Source: Microvirga flocculans ATCC BAA-817 (GTDB taxonomy: Bacteria > Pseudomonadota > Alphaproteobacteria > Rhizobiales > Beijerinckiaceae). From it: DNA of 64,000 nucleotides. A program made the position numbers and the translations under genes. Positions within the stretch are counted from its first letter, which is position 1, and the number at the start of each line of letters is the position of its first letter. Below the pieces are notes generated by a model, which did no database searches, was not told the origin of the DNA, and was given only the letters and a program-made list of their open reading frames with translations. Below, piece after piece: positions 1 to 8,820 of the stretch. The DNA is taken from positions 62,001-126,000 of the forward strand of contig NZ_JAEA01000011.1 in the NCBI RefSeq assembly GCF_000518665.1, read 5' to 3'.

Positions 1-148
1 CTTGGTCAGGGAAGTTCGCTCAAAGGCCCGCCGTCATGGAAAAGTCATCGGGGCGCAGGGTGTCCGGCTTCATCGATTACGTTCGGGGGGATAGCCCACC
101 CTGAGAAGAAAGGTTATATACTGTCTCTTCTTTACTTAACGGAACCCC
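1..148. other. Unassigned window edge upstream of the first gene
   Basis: No gene can be supported here. Plus-strand frames entering from the left close at about 92 and 104, and neither short peptide is recognisable; minus-strand starts give peptides under 20 residues. The AT-rich stretch around 113-123 (ttatata...) just before the gene at 149 is a plausible minimal promoter for that gene, but no clear -35 box is seen. Confidence 0.3.
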
Positions 149-1051
149 ATGAGACAGTCTTCCTTTTCCGCCGCCAGCTTCGGTCTCGCCCTCCTTGCCT
201 CCATGGGGGCTTCGGCCCAGGAATCGAGCCCCGACCTTTACCCCAACGCTCCCAAAGGCCGCCTGACCCTGACGATCGAACTGCAGGGCAGTGGGCGTAA
301 GGATCTCCCGAACAAGGTCGAGTGGTATCGCCTCGTCGCGTCCCGCAAGCTTGAGCTGGAATTCGCCATGGTCGTCCCGACCAAGGCAACGGTTCCTTTC
401 GTCAAGGTCGGCGGGATCGACAAGGAGAACGCGCCCATGCCGGCAGGAATGGCGGCCATCGGCGAGGCTCTCAAGGTTTGCAAAGGCGACGAAGCCTGCC
501 AGCGGCAGACCATGATGGCCATCGGACAGAAGATGATGGCCAACCCACAAGCCATGGGCGGGATGAAACAGGACGATACCCGCTTCGAGAACTGGCTCTC
601 CGCACGGAATGACGCATGTGCGAAAGGCACGCTTCTCGCGGAGGATACGGGAGACGGCGTGATCATCGACCCGCCCGCCCCTGCCAAGCCATACAGCTTC
701 AGGCGCAAGGGCCGCCTCGACCTTCCCAGCCAGGACCGGGCCATAATGGATAAGGCATGCGAGGTAGAGATGTCCGTGGACAGGCAGACCGGCCTGCTGA
801 GCCTGCGTCTGCAGGGCTTCGGTCTCCCGGTCCCGGTTCAAATGACCGGCGCGAACTTCGCCCCCGTCAAATCGGTGACGTTTCTGGAAGGCAGGCCCAA
901 GATCGAGGTGCTGGACCAGAAGATCGATCCGAAGGCGAATGCCTGGAGCGGGCAGGCCACCCTTGAGAAGGCCGGCAGCGTGTCTCACAATTCCGGGCAG
1001 ACCGTCGCGCCTATGAGCGGCACCCTGTCGTGGCGCTTCGTGCGCGACTGA
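149..1051 (+). CDS. Secreted Met-rich protein of unknown function
   Basis: A 300-residue protein I do not recognise. Residues 1-23 form a signal peptide (short basic start, hydrophobic core, likely cleavage after ASA), so it should be periplasmic or exported. Four cysteines remain in the mature part (111, 117, 157, 204), enough for two disulfides. Residues 97-139 hold eight methionines, some in MM pairs, in a probably helical stretch. The C-terminal half (about 205-300) looks beta-rich. It stands alone, with an AT-rich upstream region and a strong hairpin just after its stop. Met-rich plus disulfides could suggest metal handling or protein binding, but that is speculation and no family is assigned. 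Confidence 0.8.
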   Translation: MRQSSFSAASFGLALLASMGASAQESSPDLYPNAPKGRLTLTIELQGSGRKDLPNKVEWYRLVASRKLELEFAMVVPTKATVPFVKVGGIDKENAPMPAGMAAIGEALKVCKGDEACQRQTMMAIGQKMMANPQAMGGMKQDDTRFENWLSARNDACAKGTLLAEDTGDGVIIDPPAPAKPYSFRRKGRLDLPSQDRAIMDKACEVEMSVDRQTGLLSLRLQGFGLPVPVQMTGANFAPVKSVTFLEGRPKIEVLDQKIDPKANAWSGQATLEKAGSVSHNSGQTVAPMSGTLSWRFVRD

Positions 1052-1060
1052 GCGCTTTCC

Positions 1061-1092
1061 AGAGCCGGTTCCACTGACGTGGAACCGGCTCT
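1061..1092 (+). terminator. Perfect 14-bp hairpin after the secreted protein gene
   Basis: Arms 1061-1074 and 1079-1092 are perfectly complementary around a 4-nt loop (tgac), starting 10 nt past the stop codon. The U-tract is weak, so it may be an imperfect intrinsic terminator or a dispersed palindrome. A 13-nt piece of the left arm (gagccggttccac) recurs at 47047-47059. Confidence 0.55.
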
Positions 1093-1101
1093 TGTCCTTG
1101 C

Positions 1102-1150
1102 CATGCCGCACTTCTGAACGACGAACCGGATCCACTTCGCCGAAAATGCT
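1102..1150. repeat. Diverged dispersed intergenic repeat, copy A
   Basis: This segment resembles 2496-2543: both begin catgccgca and carry a cgaaccgg core followed by a cgcc-aaaa block. It also shares the 13-mer accggatccactt with the compound palindrome at 62727-62860. The similarity was seen by eye and copies are diverged. Confidence 0.5.
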
Positions 1151-1279
1151 CTACCGACGGGATCTCGCCCCGATACCGGTCGCGGGACGGGAATGAGCAG
1201 GCGGCATCCCAGCGTCTCGGACTTCAGTGTCGAATTTCGATTTTCGTGAGAAGGTCAGAGCTTTGAAGCTTCTGTGAAG

Positions 1280-1356
1280 TGGCGCGGGCGACGGGGCTCG
1301 AACCCGCGACCTCCGGCGTGACAGGCCGGCACTCTAACCGACTGAGCTACGCCCGC
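1280..1356 (-). tRNA. tRNA-Asp (anticodon GTC)
   Basis: The minus strand folds into a complete cloverleaf: 7-bp acceptor stem (1350-1356 with 1284-1290), anticodon stem-loop with loop CTGTCAC giving anticodon GTC, and a GTTCGAGCC T-arm. The discriminator base is G (1283), as expected for tRNA-Asp, and the 3' CCA is encoded (1280-1282). It is transcribed alone from a promoter at 1386-1414. Confidence 0.97.
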
Positions 1357-1385
1357 GCATGTGACCGCCGAAGCGGTGTGGGTGC

Positions 1386-1414
1386 GGTTTAAGGGCGCCC
1401 CTTCCCCCTGTCAA
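1386..1414 (-). promoter_or_regulatory. Promoter of tRNA-Asp
   Basis: On the minus strand a perfect TTGACA (1409-1414) is followed after exactly 17 nt by TAAACC (1386-1391). The tRNA 5' end lies about 30 nt downstream. The -35 is consensus and the -10 weak; the G+C-rich spacer is typical of tRNA promoters. Confidence 0.65.
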
Positions 1415-1511
1415 GGGTTCAGTGCGCTCATTTTCGAGTGCCTGCAAGAAACCTGAGCGACCCGACCCGTTCGGGAACTCCGCGCCCGGGAGACCGCGCG
1501 CTCCGAGGGGA

Positions 1512-2033
1512 TCAATCGCCCGGTGGCGTCTCTACCGGACTCCTGAGAGAGACCAGCACCCGGTCACACTCACGAAGCTCTTCGAGCGCCTGCCGCAGGC
1601 TGTGGAGCGCCGCTTCCGACAGCCCCCCTTGAAGGGGCGCGATGTCGGTGTCGTCATCCTCGGCAAAGGCGGGAGCATAGGTCGCTTCGGTCTCGACCTC
1701 GCCTGGAGCCTCGCGATCGGCAGATCGCTGGGGCGCAACGCTCTGCTCGCCCCGCCCCACCGCTTGGACGAAGCGAACCCCTTCCTCTTTCAGGATCCGC
1801 TGGACGCCCCTGATCGTGTAGCCTTCCCCGTAGAGCAGATGGCGGATGCCCTTGAGGAGGTCGACGTCGTCGGGCCGATAATAGCGGCGTCCGCCGCCGC
1901 GCTTGAGCGGCTTGATATGGTTGAAGCGGGTTTCCCAGAAACGCAGCACATGCTGCGGAACATCGAGGTCCTCGGCGACCTCGCTGATGGTGCGAAACGC
2001 GTCGGGGCTCTTGTCCATGGCGCCGCTCGCCAT
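1512..2033 (-). CDS. MerR family transcriptional regulator
   Basis: A 173-residue protein with an N-terminal winged-helix MerR DNA-binding domain (about 14-90). The recognition helix lies in [17 protein letters not shown] and the wing in [12 protein letters not shown]. There is no Cys cluster or drug-binding domain; the rest is an acidic linker and one helix near 145-165. It follows ihfA by 7 nt and is probably co-transcribed with it. This small MerR gene next to ihfA is a conserved alphaproteobacterial arrangement; its target is not evident. Confidence 0.9.
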   Translation of the reverse strand: MASGAMDKSPDAFRTISEVAEDLDVPQHVLRFWETRFNHIKPLKRGGGRRYYRPDDVDLLKGIRHLLYGEGYTIRGVQRILKEEGVRFVQAVGRGEQSVAPQRSADREAPGEVETEATYAPAFAEDDDTDIAPLQGGLSEAALHSLRQALEELRECDRVLVSLRSPVETPPGD

Positions 2034-2040
2034 AACCGGC

Positions 2041-2352
2041 TCAATCCTCGCCTTCGAAGGTCTCGCCGTTGATATGGGCCTTCAGGACGTTCGAGGGTTT
2101 GAAAACCATGACCCGGCGCGGGTCGATGGGCACCTCGACCCCGGTCTTGGGGTTGCGTCCGATGCGCTCGCCCTTGCTGCGCACGATGAACGAGCCGAAG
2201 GAGGACAGCTTCACGGTCTCACCGGCGGCCAGACTGTCGCAGATCTCGGCCAGGACCCGCTCCACGAGCTCGGCCGATTCGGTCCTGGACAGGCCGACCT
2301 TCTGGTAAACCGCCTCGCTCAGATCCGCTCTCGTTATCGTCTTGCCAGCCAT
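2041..2352 (-). CDS. ihfA: Integration host factor subunit alpha
   Basis: A 103-residue HU/IHF-fold protein, the DNA-bending alpha subunit that pairs with IhfB in recombination, replication and promoter architecture. The beta-arm motif GRNPKTG (66-71) and the preceding SSFGSF are intact, and the acidic C-terminal tail after residue 95 is common in alphaproteobacterial IhfA. Upstream is fabH, separated by about 210 nt that contain a repeat, so ihfA may have its own promoter. Subunit assignment rests on the fabH-ihfA-merR context and the start [11 protein letters not shown]. Confidence 0.95.
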   Translation of the reverse strand: MAGKTITRADLSEAVYQKVGLSRTESAELVERVLAEICDSLAAGETVKLSSFGSFIVRSKGERIGRNPKTGVEVPIDPRRVMVFKPSNVLKAHINGETFEGED

Positions 2353-2495
2353 TGAGCTCCCCAGCGCATTCGAGATCGTTGGTTGTATCGTCCGTGACGA
2401 CGCTATGCAGATGGCTCCCTACGGTCAACCGCCAAGGTGCCACCTGTTACCACTGGAGTCGATTCCCGCGGCGGCGAATCGACCCATGTCTTTGG

Positions 2496-2543
2496 CATGC
2501 CGCAGTTTTTAGCGGCGAACCGGTTCGGTTCGCCCAAAACGCC
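2496..2543. repeat. Diverged dispersed intergenic repeat, copy B
   Basis: Lies between fabH and ihfA and resembles 1102-1150 (shared catgccgca start and cgaaccgg core). It contains the palindrome cgaaccggttcg at about 2516-2527. Probably a decayed member of the palindromic family seen again near 62727-62860. Confidence 0.45.
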
Positions 2544-2566
2544 CCAAAGTTCAATTGCCCTAAAAC

Positions 2567-3544
2567 CTACCAGCGGATCAAGGCGCTTCCCCAGGTGAAG
2601 CCGCCGCCGATAGCCTCGATCATGACGAGGTCTCCGTCCTTGATCCGGCCGTCCTTGCGGGCGACGTCGAGCGCCAGCGGAATGGAGGCCGCCGAGGTAT
2701 TCCCGTGCCGGTTGACGGTGATGACGACCTTGTCCTGCGCAATGCCGAGCTTGTCGGCGCTCGCCGTGATGATGCGCTTGTTGGCCTGATGCGGGACGAA
2801 CCAGTTCAGTTCCTCCGGGCTCGTGCCGGTGGCCTTGAAGGCGTCCTGGACCACGTCCGCCACCATGCCGACGGCGAACTTGAAGACCTCGCGCCCCTCC
2901 ATTTTCAGGACGCCCGTGGTCTTCGTGGAACCCGGGCCGCCGTCCACATACAGCTTGTCCCGGTAGCGCCCGTCGGAACGGAGGTGCGACGTCAGGACGC
3001 CGCGGTCGGCGGACGTCCCCTCACCCTCCTGGGCCTCCAGCACGATGGCGCCGGCCCCGTCTCCGAAAAGCACGCAGGTGGTTCGGTCGTTCCAGTCGAG
3101 AATTCGCGAGAAGGTCTCGGCCCCGACAACCAGGGCTCGCTTGTGCGAGCCGGATTGCAGGAACTTGTCCGCCGTGGCCACGGCATAGACGAAGCCCGTG
3201 CAGACGGCCTGCAGGTCGAAGGCCGCCCCATGGGTCATCCCGAGCCCGCTCTGGATCATCGTCGCCGTCGACGGGAAGGTATAGTCCGGCGTCGAGGTCG
3301 CGCAGATGATGAGGTCGATATCGTCGGCCGTCAGGCCGGCATCGGCCAGGGCAGCCTCGGCCGCCTTGATGCCGAGAACCGACGTGGTCTCATCCTCGTC
3401 GGCGATGTAGCGCTGCTCGATGCCGGTGCGCTGCACGATCCAGTCGTGCGAGGTGTCCACCAGCTTCTCGAGCTCCTGGTTCGTCAGCCTGCGCCTTGGC
3501 AGATAGGAGCCGATGCCGCGGACGATGGAACGGATGCGTTTCAA
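2567..3544 (-). CDS. fabH: 3-oxoacyl-[ACP] synthase III (KAS III)
   Basis: Condenses acetyl-CoA with malonyl-ACP to start type II fatty-acid synthesis in the cytoplasm. The 325-residue length is normal. The Cys-His-Asn triad is visible: C115 (LQAVCTGF), H252 (FVPHQANKR) and N282 ([10 protein letters not shown]). The product ends in [13 protein letters not shown], the typical FabH C-terminus. It lies 86 nt downstream of plsX, coupling fatty-acid and phospholipid initiation genes in one transcription unit. Confidence 0.97.
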   Translation of the reverse strand: MKRIRSIVRGIGSYLPRRRLTNQELEKLVDTSHDWIVQRTGIEQRYIADEDETTSVLGIKAAEAALADAGLTADDIDLIICATSTPDYTFPSTATMIQSGLGMTHGAAFDLQAVCTGFVYAVATADKFLQSGSHKRALVVGAETFSRILDWNDRTTCVLFGDGAGAIVLEAQEGEGTSADRGVLTSHLRSDGRYRDKLYVDGGPGSTKTTGVLKMEGREVFKFAVGMVADVVQDAFKATGTSPEELNWFVPHQANKRIITASADKLGIAQDKVVITVNRHGNTSAASIPLALDVARKDGRIKDGDLVMIEAIGGGFTWGSALIRW

Positions 3545-3630
3545 GATGCGCCTTCCTACAGCACGATCCGGTTGGGCGATCCCACCCGGAAACCACGCTA
3601 TTATCGATATGTTGGGAGCACTCTCATGCT

Positions 3631-4665
3631 CTAGACTGTCTGGTCGAGCGGATCATGCTCCAGCATGCTCCGAATGGTGTTCATCAGCTCAAAATGGGCC
3701 ATGTCGTAGGCGACATCGATCGCGCTGGCGAAGCCGAGATCGTCGGTTCCGCCATGGCTTTTCACGACGACCCCCTCAAGGCCCAGGAAGACGCCGCCAT
3801 TCACCTTGCGCGGGTCCATCTTGTCCCTGAGGGCGTTAAAAGCCTGTTTCGCGAACAGGTAACCGATCTTCGCCATCAGGGTCCGGCTCATGGCGGAACG
3901 CAGATACTGCCCGATCTGCTTGGCGGTGCCCTCGGCGGTCTTCAAGGCGATATTGCCTGCGAAGCCCTCGGTCACGACCACATCGACGGTGCCTTTGCCG
4001 ATATCGTCCCCTTCGACGAAGCCGCGATAATCCAGGTGAGGCAGCTTGGCCTCCTTGAGAATCCGGCTGGCCTCCTTGACCGCCTCGATCCCCTTGATCT
4101 CCTCCGTTCCGACATTGAGCAGGCCGACCGTCGGCCGCTCCAGGTCGAACACGATGCGCGCCATGGCCGCGCCCATGATGGCCATGTCGACGAGGTGTCC
4201 GGCATCGGCGCCGATGGTCGCACCGACGTCCAGCACGATGCTCTCGCCCCGCATGGTGGGCCACATGGCGGCGATGGCGGGACGCTCGATATGGGCCATG
4301 GTCTTGAGGCAGACCTTCGCCGTGGCCATCAGAGCCCCCGTATTGCCGGCCGAGACCGCCGCATCCGCCTCCCCGTCCCGAACGGCCTGCACGGCACGCC
4401 ACATGGATGACTTGCCCCGGCCCATCCGGATGGCCTGGCTGGGCTTCTCGTCCATGGCGATCGCCATGTCGGTGTGACGGAGTTCGACCGCCTCCTTCAG
4501 CCTGGGATGAGCGTTGAGGAGAGGCATCACAACCGATTCGTTGCCGAACATCAGGAAGCGAATGTCGGGATGGCGCTCCAAGGCCAAGGCTGCGCCCGGG
4601 ATCACGACGGAGGGTCCATGATCGCCCCCCATCGCATCAAGCGAAATACGCACCGGCTTCGGCAT
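3631..4665 (-). CDS. plsX: Phosphate acyltransferase PlsX
   Basis: Converts acyl-ACP to acyl-phosphate, the donor used by PlsY in phosphatidic-acid synthesis. The 344-residue protein begins with the family signature [12 protein letters not shown] and carries [10 protein letters not shown] and the [13 protein letters not shown] segment. It is peripheral to the membrane. It lies between DUF177 and fabH on the minus strand, the standard order. Confidence 0.97.
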   Translation of the reverse strand: MPKPVRISLDAMGGDHGPSVVIPGAALALERHPDIRFLMFGNESVVMPLLNAHPRLKEAVELRHTDMAIAMDEKPSQAIRMGRGKSSMWRAVQAVRDGEADAAVSAGNTGALMATAKVCLKTMAHIERPAIAAMWPTMRGESIVLDVGATIGADAGHLVDMAIMGAAMARIVFDLERPTVGLLNVGTEEIKGIEAVKEASRILKEAKLPHLDYRGFVEGDDIGKGTVDVVVTEGFAGNIALKTAEGTAKQIGQYLRSAMSRTLMAKIGYLFAKQAFNALRDKMDPRKVNGGVFLGLEGVVVKSHGGTDDLGFASAIDVAYDMAHFELMNTIRSMLEHDPLDQTV

Positions 4666-4808
4666 GAACGATTGTTCTTTCTTTTAAGTCATTCAACAGG
4701 GGGCGGAAAATACCGGTTTGCAATGGGTCCGCAACTGAATTCTGTAAACGATGAGACGGCGAACCGGGGCTTGAATATGGGCCTGGGAGGCGCCGTCCGC
4801 TCCCCTTT

Positions 4809-5324
4809 CTACTTGCTCTCCTTCAGCTTGCTCAAGGCCGCGAAGGGGGAATCCTTCCCGTCCGAAGCGTCCTGGAAGCTGAAATCCACCCCCGGCTTGC
4901 GGGGATACGGATCGAGCCCGAGAGCCAGGAACTCGGCAGTCAAGGCTCCGAGGTCGATCTGGCCGTTCACGATCTCGTCCGGCGGCTCGTACTCGTTGAT
5001 ATCGGTCGGCGGCTCCGCCGGCATGCCGGACGGCTCGGCGAAGTCCACCTCGACCTCTTCCTCGAGGGTGGAATCGAAGGAATCCAGGGTCATGACGCAG
5101 ACCTGTGTGATCGCGGCCTTGACCGTGCCGGTCACTTGGATGCCCTTGGCGGAAGTCTTCAGATGGTAATCGCCCGTCAGCGATTGGATCCCTGGCAGGC
5201 CGAAATCCCGGGCGAGCGCCGCGCATTCCTCGGCCGTCGCTTCAACCCGGACGTCCTGGCCCCGGGGAGGGATTCTCATGACGTCGACCAGCCGCGACAA
5301 GGGGCCCACGGTATCGGGTGTCAT
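4809..5324 (-). CDS. DUF177/YceD family protein
   Basis: A 171-residue protein of the DUF177 (YceD) family, linked in many bacteria to 23S rRNA accumulation; no enzyme activity is established. Visible: a beta-rich first half with TGTVKAAITQVCVMTLDSF, an acidic middle, and the family-like C-terminal IDLGALTAEFLALGLDPYPRKPG. A strong Shine-Dalgarno (ggagg, within 5331-5337) supports the start. In many bacteria rpmF (L32) sits beside DUF177; here plsX follows directly and rpmF is absent from the window. Confidence 0.88.
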   Translation of the reverse strand: MTPDTVGPLSRLVDVMRIPPRGQDVRVEATAEECAALARDFGLPGIQSLTGDYHLKTSAKGIQVTGTVKAAITQVCVMTLDSFDSTLEEEVEVDFAEPSGMPAEPPTDINEYEPPDEIVNGQIDLGALTAEFLALGLDPYPRKPGVDFSFQDASDGKDSPFAALSKLKESK

Positions 5325-5336
5325 CGGATATCCTCC

Positions 5337-5867
5337 TCAGGCAAAGGCTTCGGGCTGCGGAAAAACGGGTCCCGTCCCCAGAAGCGTATCGAGATCCAGC
5401 GTCTTGAGCCCCCGATCGGCTGCAAGGGCATAACGCGCAAGGCCAATGGCCGGTGCCTCGCTGCCATAGACGTTGCGGCCGAGGGCGGCGGCAAGGGCCG
5501 CCTCATCGCCCGTGTCGAGCGGACCGTCATAGGCCTGAGCCCGGCCATAGAAGGACTCGGCGATCTTTTTCATGCGCTTCGGCACCACAGTGTCGCCGAC
5601 GCCCATCTCCCGCAACGAAGCGTCCATGTCGCGGAAGAAGGCATCGGTCAGGTCCTTGGCCACCTCCTCGGCGGGCGCGGGCAGCGTCCGCAATTCCCTC
5701 AGAGCCAAGATCATGTGCAAGGACAGGGCTTCGAAACGCCCTTCGACGGTATCGGGGATATGAAGCGCCGCATAGAGCCCGGGAACGCGCGAAGCCGTCG
5801 CGATTCTCGCGTAGAGAGCCGCGATCGTCGTGCGTCGTGGATCCTTGCGGAAGAGACTGAAGATCAC
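5337..5867 (-). CDS. Ubiquinol-cytochrome c chaperone family protein
   Basis: A 176-residue all-alpha protein related to mitochondrial CBP3/UQCC1, which assists cytochrome bc1 assembly. Family-like segments are the start (FSLFRKDPRR), the YAALHIPDTVEGRFEALSLH region and the FRDMDASLREMGVGD block. The start is GTG at 5867, since no in-frame ATG lies upstream. Its 3' end carries the ribosome-binding site of the DUF177 gene, so the two are probably co-transcribed. Its presence supports an alphaproteobacterial origin. Confidence 0.88.
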   Translation of the reverse strand: MIFSLFRKDPRRTTIAALYARIATASRVPGLYAALHIPDTVEGRFEALSLHMILALRELRTLPAPAEEVAKDLTDAFFRDMDASLREMGVGDTVVPKRMKKIAESFYGRAQAYDGPLDTGDEAALAAALGRNVYGSEAPAIGLARYALAADRGLKTLDLDTLLGTGPVFPQPEAFA

Positions 5868-5895
5868 TGCCTTGCCCTTCCAAGCTTGTCAAAAT

Positions 5896-5912
5896 CGTAA
5901 CCTCGGGTTACG
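5896..5912. promoter_or_regulatory. 7-bp inverted repeat in a divergent promoter region
   Basis: cgtaacc, tcg, ggttacg forms a perfect 7-bp dyad between the divergently transcribed chaperone gene and the bamE-like gene. Its placement suits an operator, but no regulator is identified. Confidence 0.3.
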
Positions 5913-5968
5913 CCATCACGGTCTCTAGGCGCAAGCTCGTCCGCGCCGCTTTCTGGAAGAACCGTACG

Positions 5969-6421
5969 ATGCGTCGATATCATACTCTCTGGGTGCGTCT
6001 GGCTACCGCAACCTTTCTCGCTTCGTCCGTGGCCGCCTGCACGGTCGGCGAGGAATTCCACCGCGGCTATCTCACGGATGAGCGCGCCATCGCACAGGTC
6101 AAGAAGGGCATGAGCGCCGAGCAGGTGCTTCAGACGCTCGGCACGCCCTCGACGGTGTCCACGGTGGGCAACCGCAACTGGTACTATATCAGCCAGAAAT
6201 CACGCCGGACCCTCCAGTTCATGGGCGAGCAGGTGGTCGATCAGCAGATCACGGCCGTCTATTTCGACAGCAACCTCCGCGTCGAGCGCATTGCCCTCTA
6301 CGGCCTGCAGGACGGCAAGGTCTTCGACTTCATCAGCCGGACCACCCCTGCCGGCGGCGAGGAAGCCAGCTTCCTTGGACAGCTCTTCCGCGGCGTGACG
6401 AGCTTCAATCCCTTCGGCTGA
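5969..6421 (+). CDS. bamE: Outer-membrane assembly lipoprotein BamE (SmpA/OmlA)
   Basis: A 150-residue lipoprotein of the SmpA/OmlA family, a component of the BAM complex that inserts outer-membrane proteins. A signal peptide ends in lipobox VAAC with C24 as lipidated residue. The conserved block VKKGMSAEQVLQTLGTPS and the NWYYIS strand follow. It is monocistronic, divergent from the bc1 chaperone gene, with its own terminator at 6446-6472. Confidence 0.92.
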   Translation: MRRYHTLWVRLATATFLASSVAACTVGEEFHRGYLTDERAIAQVKKGMSAEQVLQTLGTPSTVSTVGNRNWYYISQKSRRTLQFMGEQVVDQQITAVYFDSNLRVERIALYGLQDGKVFDFISRTTPAGGEEASFLGQLFRGVTSFNPFG

Positions 6422-6445
6422 TCGGACCCCTCAAAACGATCTCCC

Positions 6446-6472
6446 AATGGCCGGGCTTCCCGGCCATTTTTC
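6446..6472 (+). terminator. Intrinsic terminator of bamE
   Basis: Arms aatggccggg (6446-6455) and cccggccatt (6459-6468) with a 3-nt loop run into a T-tract (6467-6471), 25 nt after the stop. Confidence 0.85.
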
Positions 6473-6487
6473 TTGGATGAGCAACGA

Positions 6488-6515
6488 AAAACCCGCGGCG
6501 AATGCCGCGGGTTTT
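6488..6515 (-). terminator. Intrinsic terminator of hppA
   Basis: Perfect 12-bp stem (6488-6499 with 6504-6515, loop gaat). On the minus strand it ends in a T-tract followed by gttgc, 22 nt after the hppA stop. A-rich and T-rich flanks make it potentially bidirectional. Confidence 0.85.
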
Positions 6516-6537
6516 CTTTCTTGAGCTACAAGCGCCC

Positions 6538-8661
6538 TTACGAATGCGCCAGGATGGCGAGGAGAAGCAAGGCGATGATGTTGGTGATCTTGATCGCCGG
6601 GTTCACGGCAGGGCCAGCCGTGTCCTTGTAGGGGTCGCCGACGGTGTCGCCGGTGACGGACGCCTTGTGGGCTTCCGAGCCCTTGTGGTGGGTGGTGCCG
6701 GAGGCATCCGTGAAGCCGTCCTCGAAGGACTTCTTCGCGTTGTCCCAGGCGCCGCCGCCCGAGGTCATCGAGATGGCCACGAACAGGCCCGTGACGATCA
6801 CGCCGAGGAGCATCGCACCCACGGCCGAGAACGCCTCGGACTTGCCCGCCACCCAGTAGACAACGAAGTAGGTGACGATCGGGGCCAGCACCGGCAGCAG
6901 CGAAGGCACGATCATTTCCTTGATCGCAGCACGGGTCAGCATGTCCACGGCCCGGCCGTAATCGGGCCGGTCGGTGCCTGCCATGATGCCCGGCTTCTCG
7001 CGGAACTGGCGGCGCACTTCCTCCACCACCGCGCCCGCAGCCCGGCCCACCGCCGTCATGGCGATCCCGCTGAACAGGAAGGGGATGAGGCCGCCGAACA
7101 GGAGCCCCACCACCACATAGGGGTTGGTGAGGGAGAAGTTCGGCGCCACGCCCTGGAAGTAGGGATACTGGGCGGCGTTCTGGGTGAAGTAGTTGAGGTC
7201 CGACGTATAGGCCGCGAAGAGCACGAGGGCGCCCAAGCCGGCGGAGCCGATGGCGTATCCCTTGGTCACTGCCTTCGTGGTGTTGCCCACCGCGTCGAGG
7301 GCGTCCGTCGACTTGCGGACTTCCTTGGGAAGGCCCGCCATCTCGGCAATGCCTCCGGCGTTGTCCGTCACCGGGCCGAAGGCGTCGAGGGCCACGATCA
7401 TCCCGGCCAGCGCCAGCATCGCCGTCACCGCGATCGCGATGCCGAAGAGACCCGCGAGCTTGAAGGCCACGATGATCCCCGCGATGATCACGATGGTCGG
7501 CAGGGCCGTGGATTCCAGCGAGACGGCCAGTCCCTGGATCACGTTCGTGCCGTGGCCCGTGACCGATGCCTGCGCGATGGAGCGCACGGGGCGGAAGCCG
7601 ACGCCGGTATAATACTCGGTGATGACCACGATCAGCGCCGTGACGGCGAGGCCGATGAGCGCGCACCAGAACAGAGCCTGACCCGTGAACGCGGCACCGG
7701 GAACCGGACCGAAGCCGATCATCTGCCAGGTCACGACCCCGATCATGCCGGCCGAGAGGATACCTGTCGCGATCAGGCCCTTGTAGAGCGCGCCCATGAT
7801 GGACTCGTTCTGCCCGAGCTTCACGAAGAAGGTGCCGATGATCGAGGTGAGGATGCAGGCAGCGCCGATGGCGAGCGGGTACATCATCATGGTGTCGAGC
7901 GCGGCTTGTCCGGCGAAGAAGATCGCGGCGAGAACCATGGTAGCGACCACGGTCACCGCATAGGTCTCGAACAGGTCCGCGGCCATGCCGGCGCAGTCGC
8001 CGACATTGTCGCCGACGTTATCGGCGATGGTGGCCGGATTGCGCGGATCGTCCTCCGGGATCCCGGCCTCGACCTTGCCCACGAGGTCGCCGCCCACGTC
8101 GGCGCCCTTCGTGAAGATGCCGCCGCCGAGACGGGCGAAGATGGAGATCAGCGAGGCCCCGAAGCCCAAGGCGACGAGGCTGTCGATCACCACGCGGTCG
8201 GAGGCGTTCAGCCCCGAGATGCGGGTCAGGTAGCCGTAATAGAGCGCCACGCCGAGGAGCGCGAGGCCCGCCACGAGCATTCCGGTGACGGCCCCCGCCT
8301 TGAAGGCCACGTCCAGGCCGCCGCCCAGGGACTGGGTGGCCGCCTGCGCGGTACGCACATTGGCGCGGACGGAGACGTTCATGCCGATGAAGCCGGCAAC
8401 ACCCGACAGGATAGCGCCGATGGCGAAGCCGACGGCGACCCGGATGCCGAGGAAGTAGGCGATGACGGCGAAGAGAACGATGCCGACGATCGAAATGGTG
8501 AAGTATTGCCTGCGGAGATAGGCCTTCGCGCCTTCGGCAATCGCCCCGGCGATTTCCTGCATACGCTGAGAACCGGCGTCCCGCTTCATAACGTCGGCGA
8601 TGGCCCAGAAGCCATACGCAATCGAGAGAAGCCCGCCCAAGATAATTAGGGTGAGTGCCAT
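6538..8661 (-). CDS. hppA: K+-independent-type proton-translocating pyrophosphatase
   Basis: Membrane H+-PPase that couples pyrophosphate hydrolysis to proton transport; about 707 residues with some 15-16 membrane segments. Substrate motifs are intact: [11 protein letters not shown] and [12 protein letters not shown] in the first half, and a second acidic motif near the C-terminus ([12 protein letters not shown]). The diagnostic position in GNTTKA (near residue 463) is Lys, as in the K+-independent class, instead of Ala. The chosen ATG (8661) has AAGGA about 7 nt upstream; a longer reading to 8703 lacks support. Monocistronic. Confidence 0.96.
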   Translation of the reverse strand: MALTLIILGGLLSIAYGFWAIADVMKRDAGSQRMQEIAGAIAEGAKAYLRRQYFTISIVGIVLFAVIAYFLGIRVAVGFAIGAILSGVAGFIGMNVSVRANVRTAQAATQSLGGGLDVAFKAGAVTGMLVAGLALLGVALYYGYLTRISGLNASDRVVIDSLVALGFGASLISIFARLGGGIFTKGADVGGDLVGKVEAGIPEDDPRNPATIADNVGDNVGDCAGMAADLFETYAVTVVATMVLAAIFFAGQAALDTMMMYPLAIGAACILTSIIGTFFVKLGQNESIMGALYKGLIATGILSAGMIGVVTWQMIGFGPVPGAAFTGQALFWCALIGLAVTALIVVITEYYTGVGFRPVRSIAQASVTGHGTNVIQGLAVSLESTALPTIVIIAGIIVAFKLAGLFGIAIAVTAMLALAGMIVALDAFGPVTDNAGGIAEMAGLPKEVRKSTDALDAVGNTTKAVTKGYAIGSAGLGALVLFAAYTSDLNYFTQNAAQYPYFQGVAPNFSLTNPYVVVGLLFGGLIPFLFSGIAMTAVGRAAGAVVEEVRRQFREKPGIMAGTDRPDYGRAVDMLTRAAIKEMIVPSLLPVLAPIVTYFVVYWVAGKSEAFSAVGAMLLGVIVTGLFVAISMTSGGGAWDNAKKSFEDGFTDASGTTHHKGSEAHKASVTGDTVGDPYKDTAGPAVNPAIKITNIIALLLLAILAHS

Positions 8662-8820
8662 CATGCCATCCTTGTTATGGGAAAGCAGAAAGCCACTCCA
8701 CAAGGCCTAGAATTTGGCCTTGACCGGCCCCTACCCCCAGCGAACTTTATATTTGGTGGCAAAAAACTAGGCAGTCCGCAACAATCCCCCCGGAAGAAAC
8801 CACAGGAAGACCTTTATACT

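Noticed and set aside
3545-3630. Another copy of the dispersed repeat between plsX and fabH
   Set aside because: Fragments such as ccggttgggcgatcccac look similar but do not align with the other copies over more than a few bases.
6502-8649. Long plus-strand reading frame of 715 codons opposite hppA
   Set aside because: It is antisense to an unmistakable H+-pyrophosphatase; its His/Asp/Arg/Gly-rich translation is what GC-rich opposite strands give.
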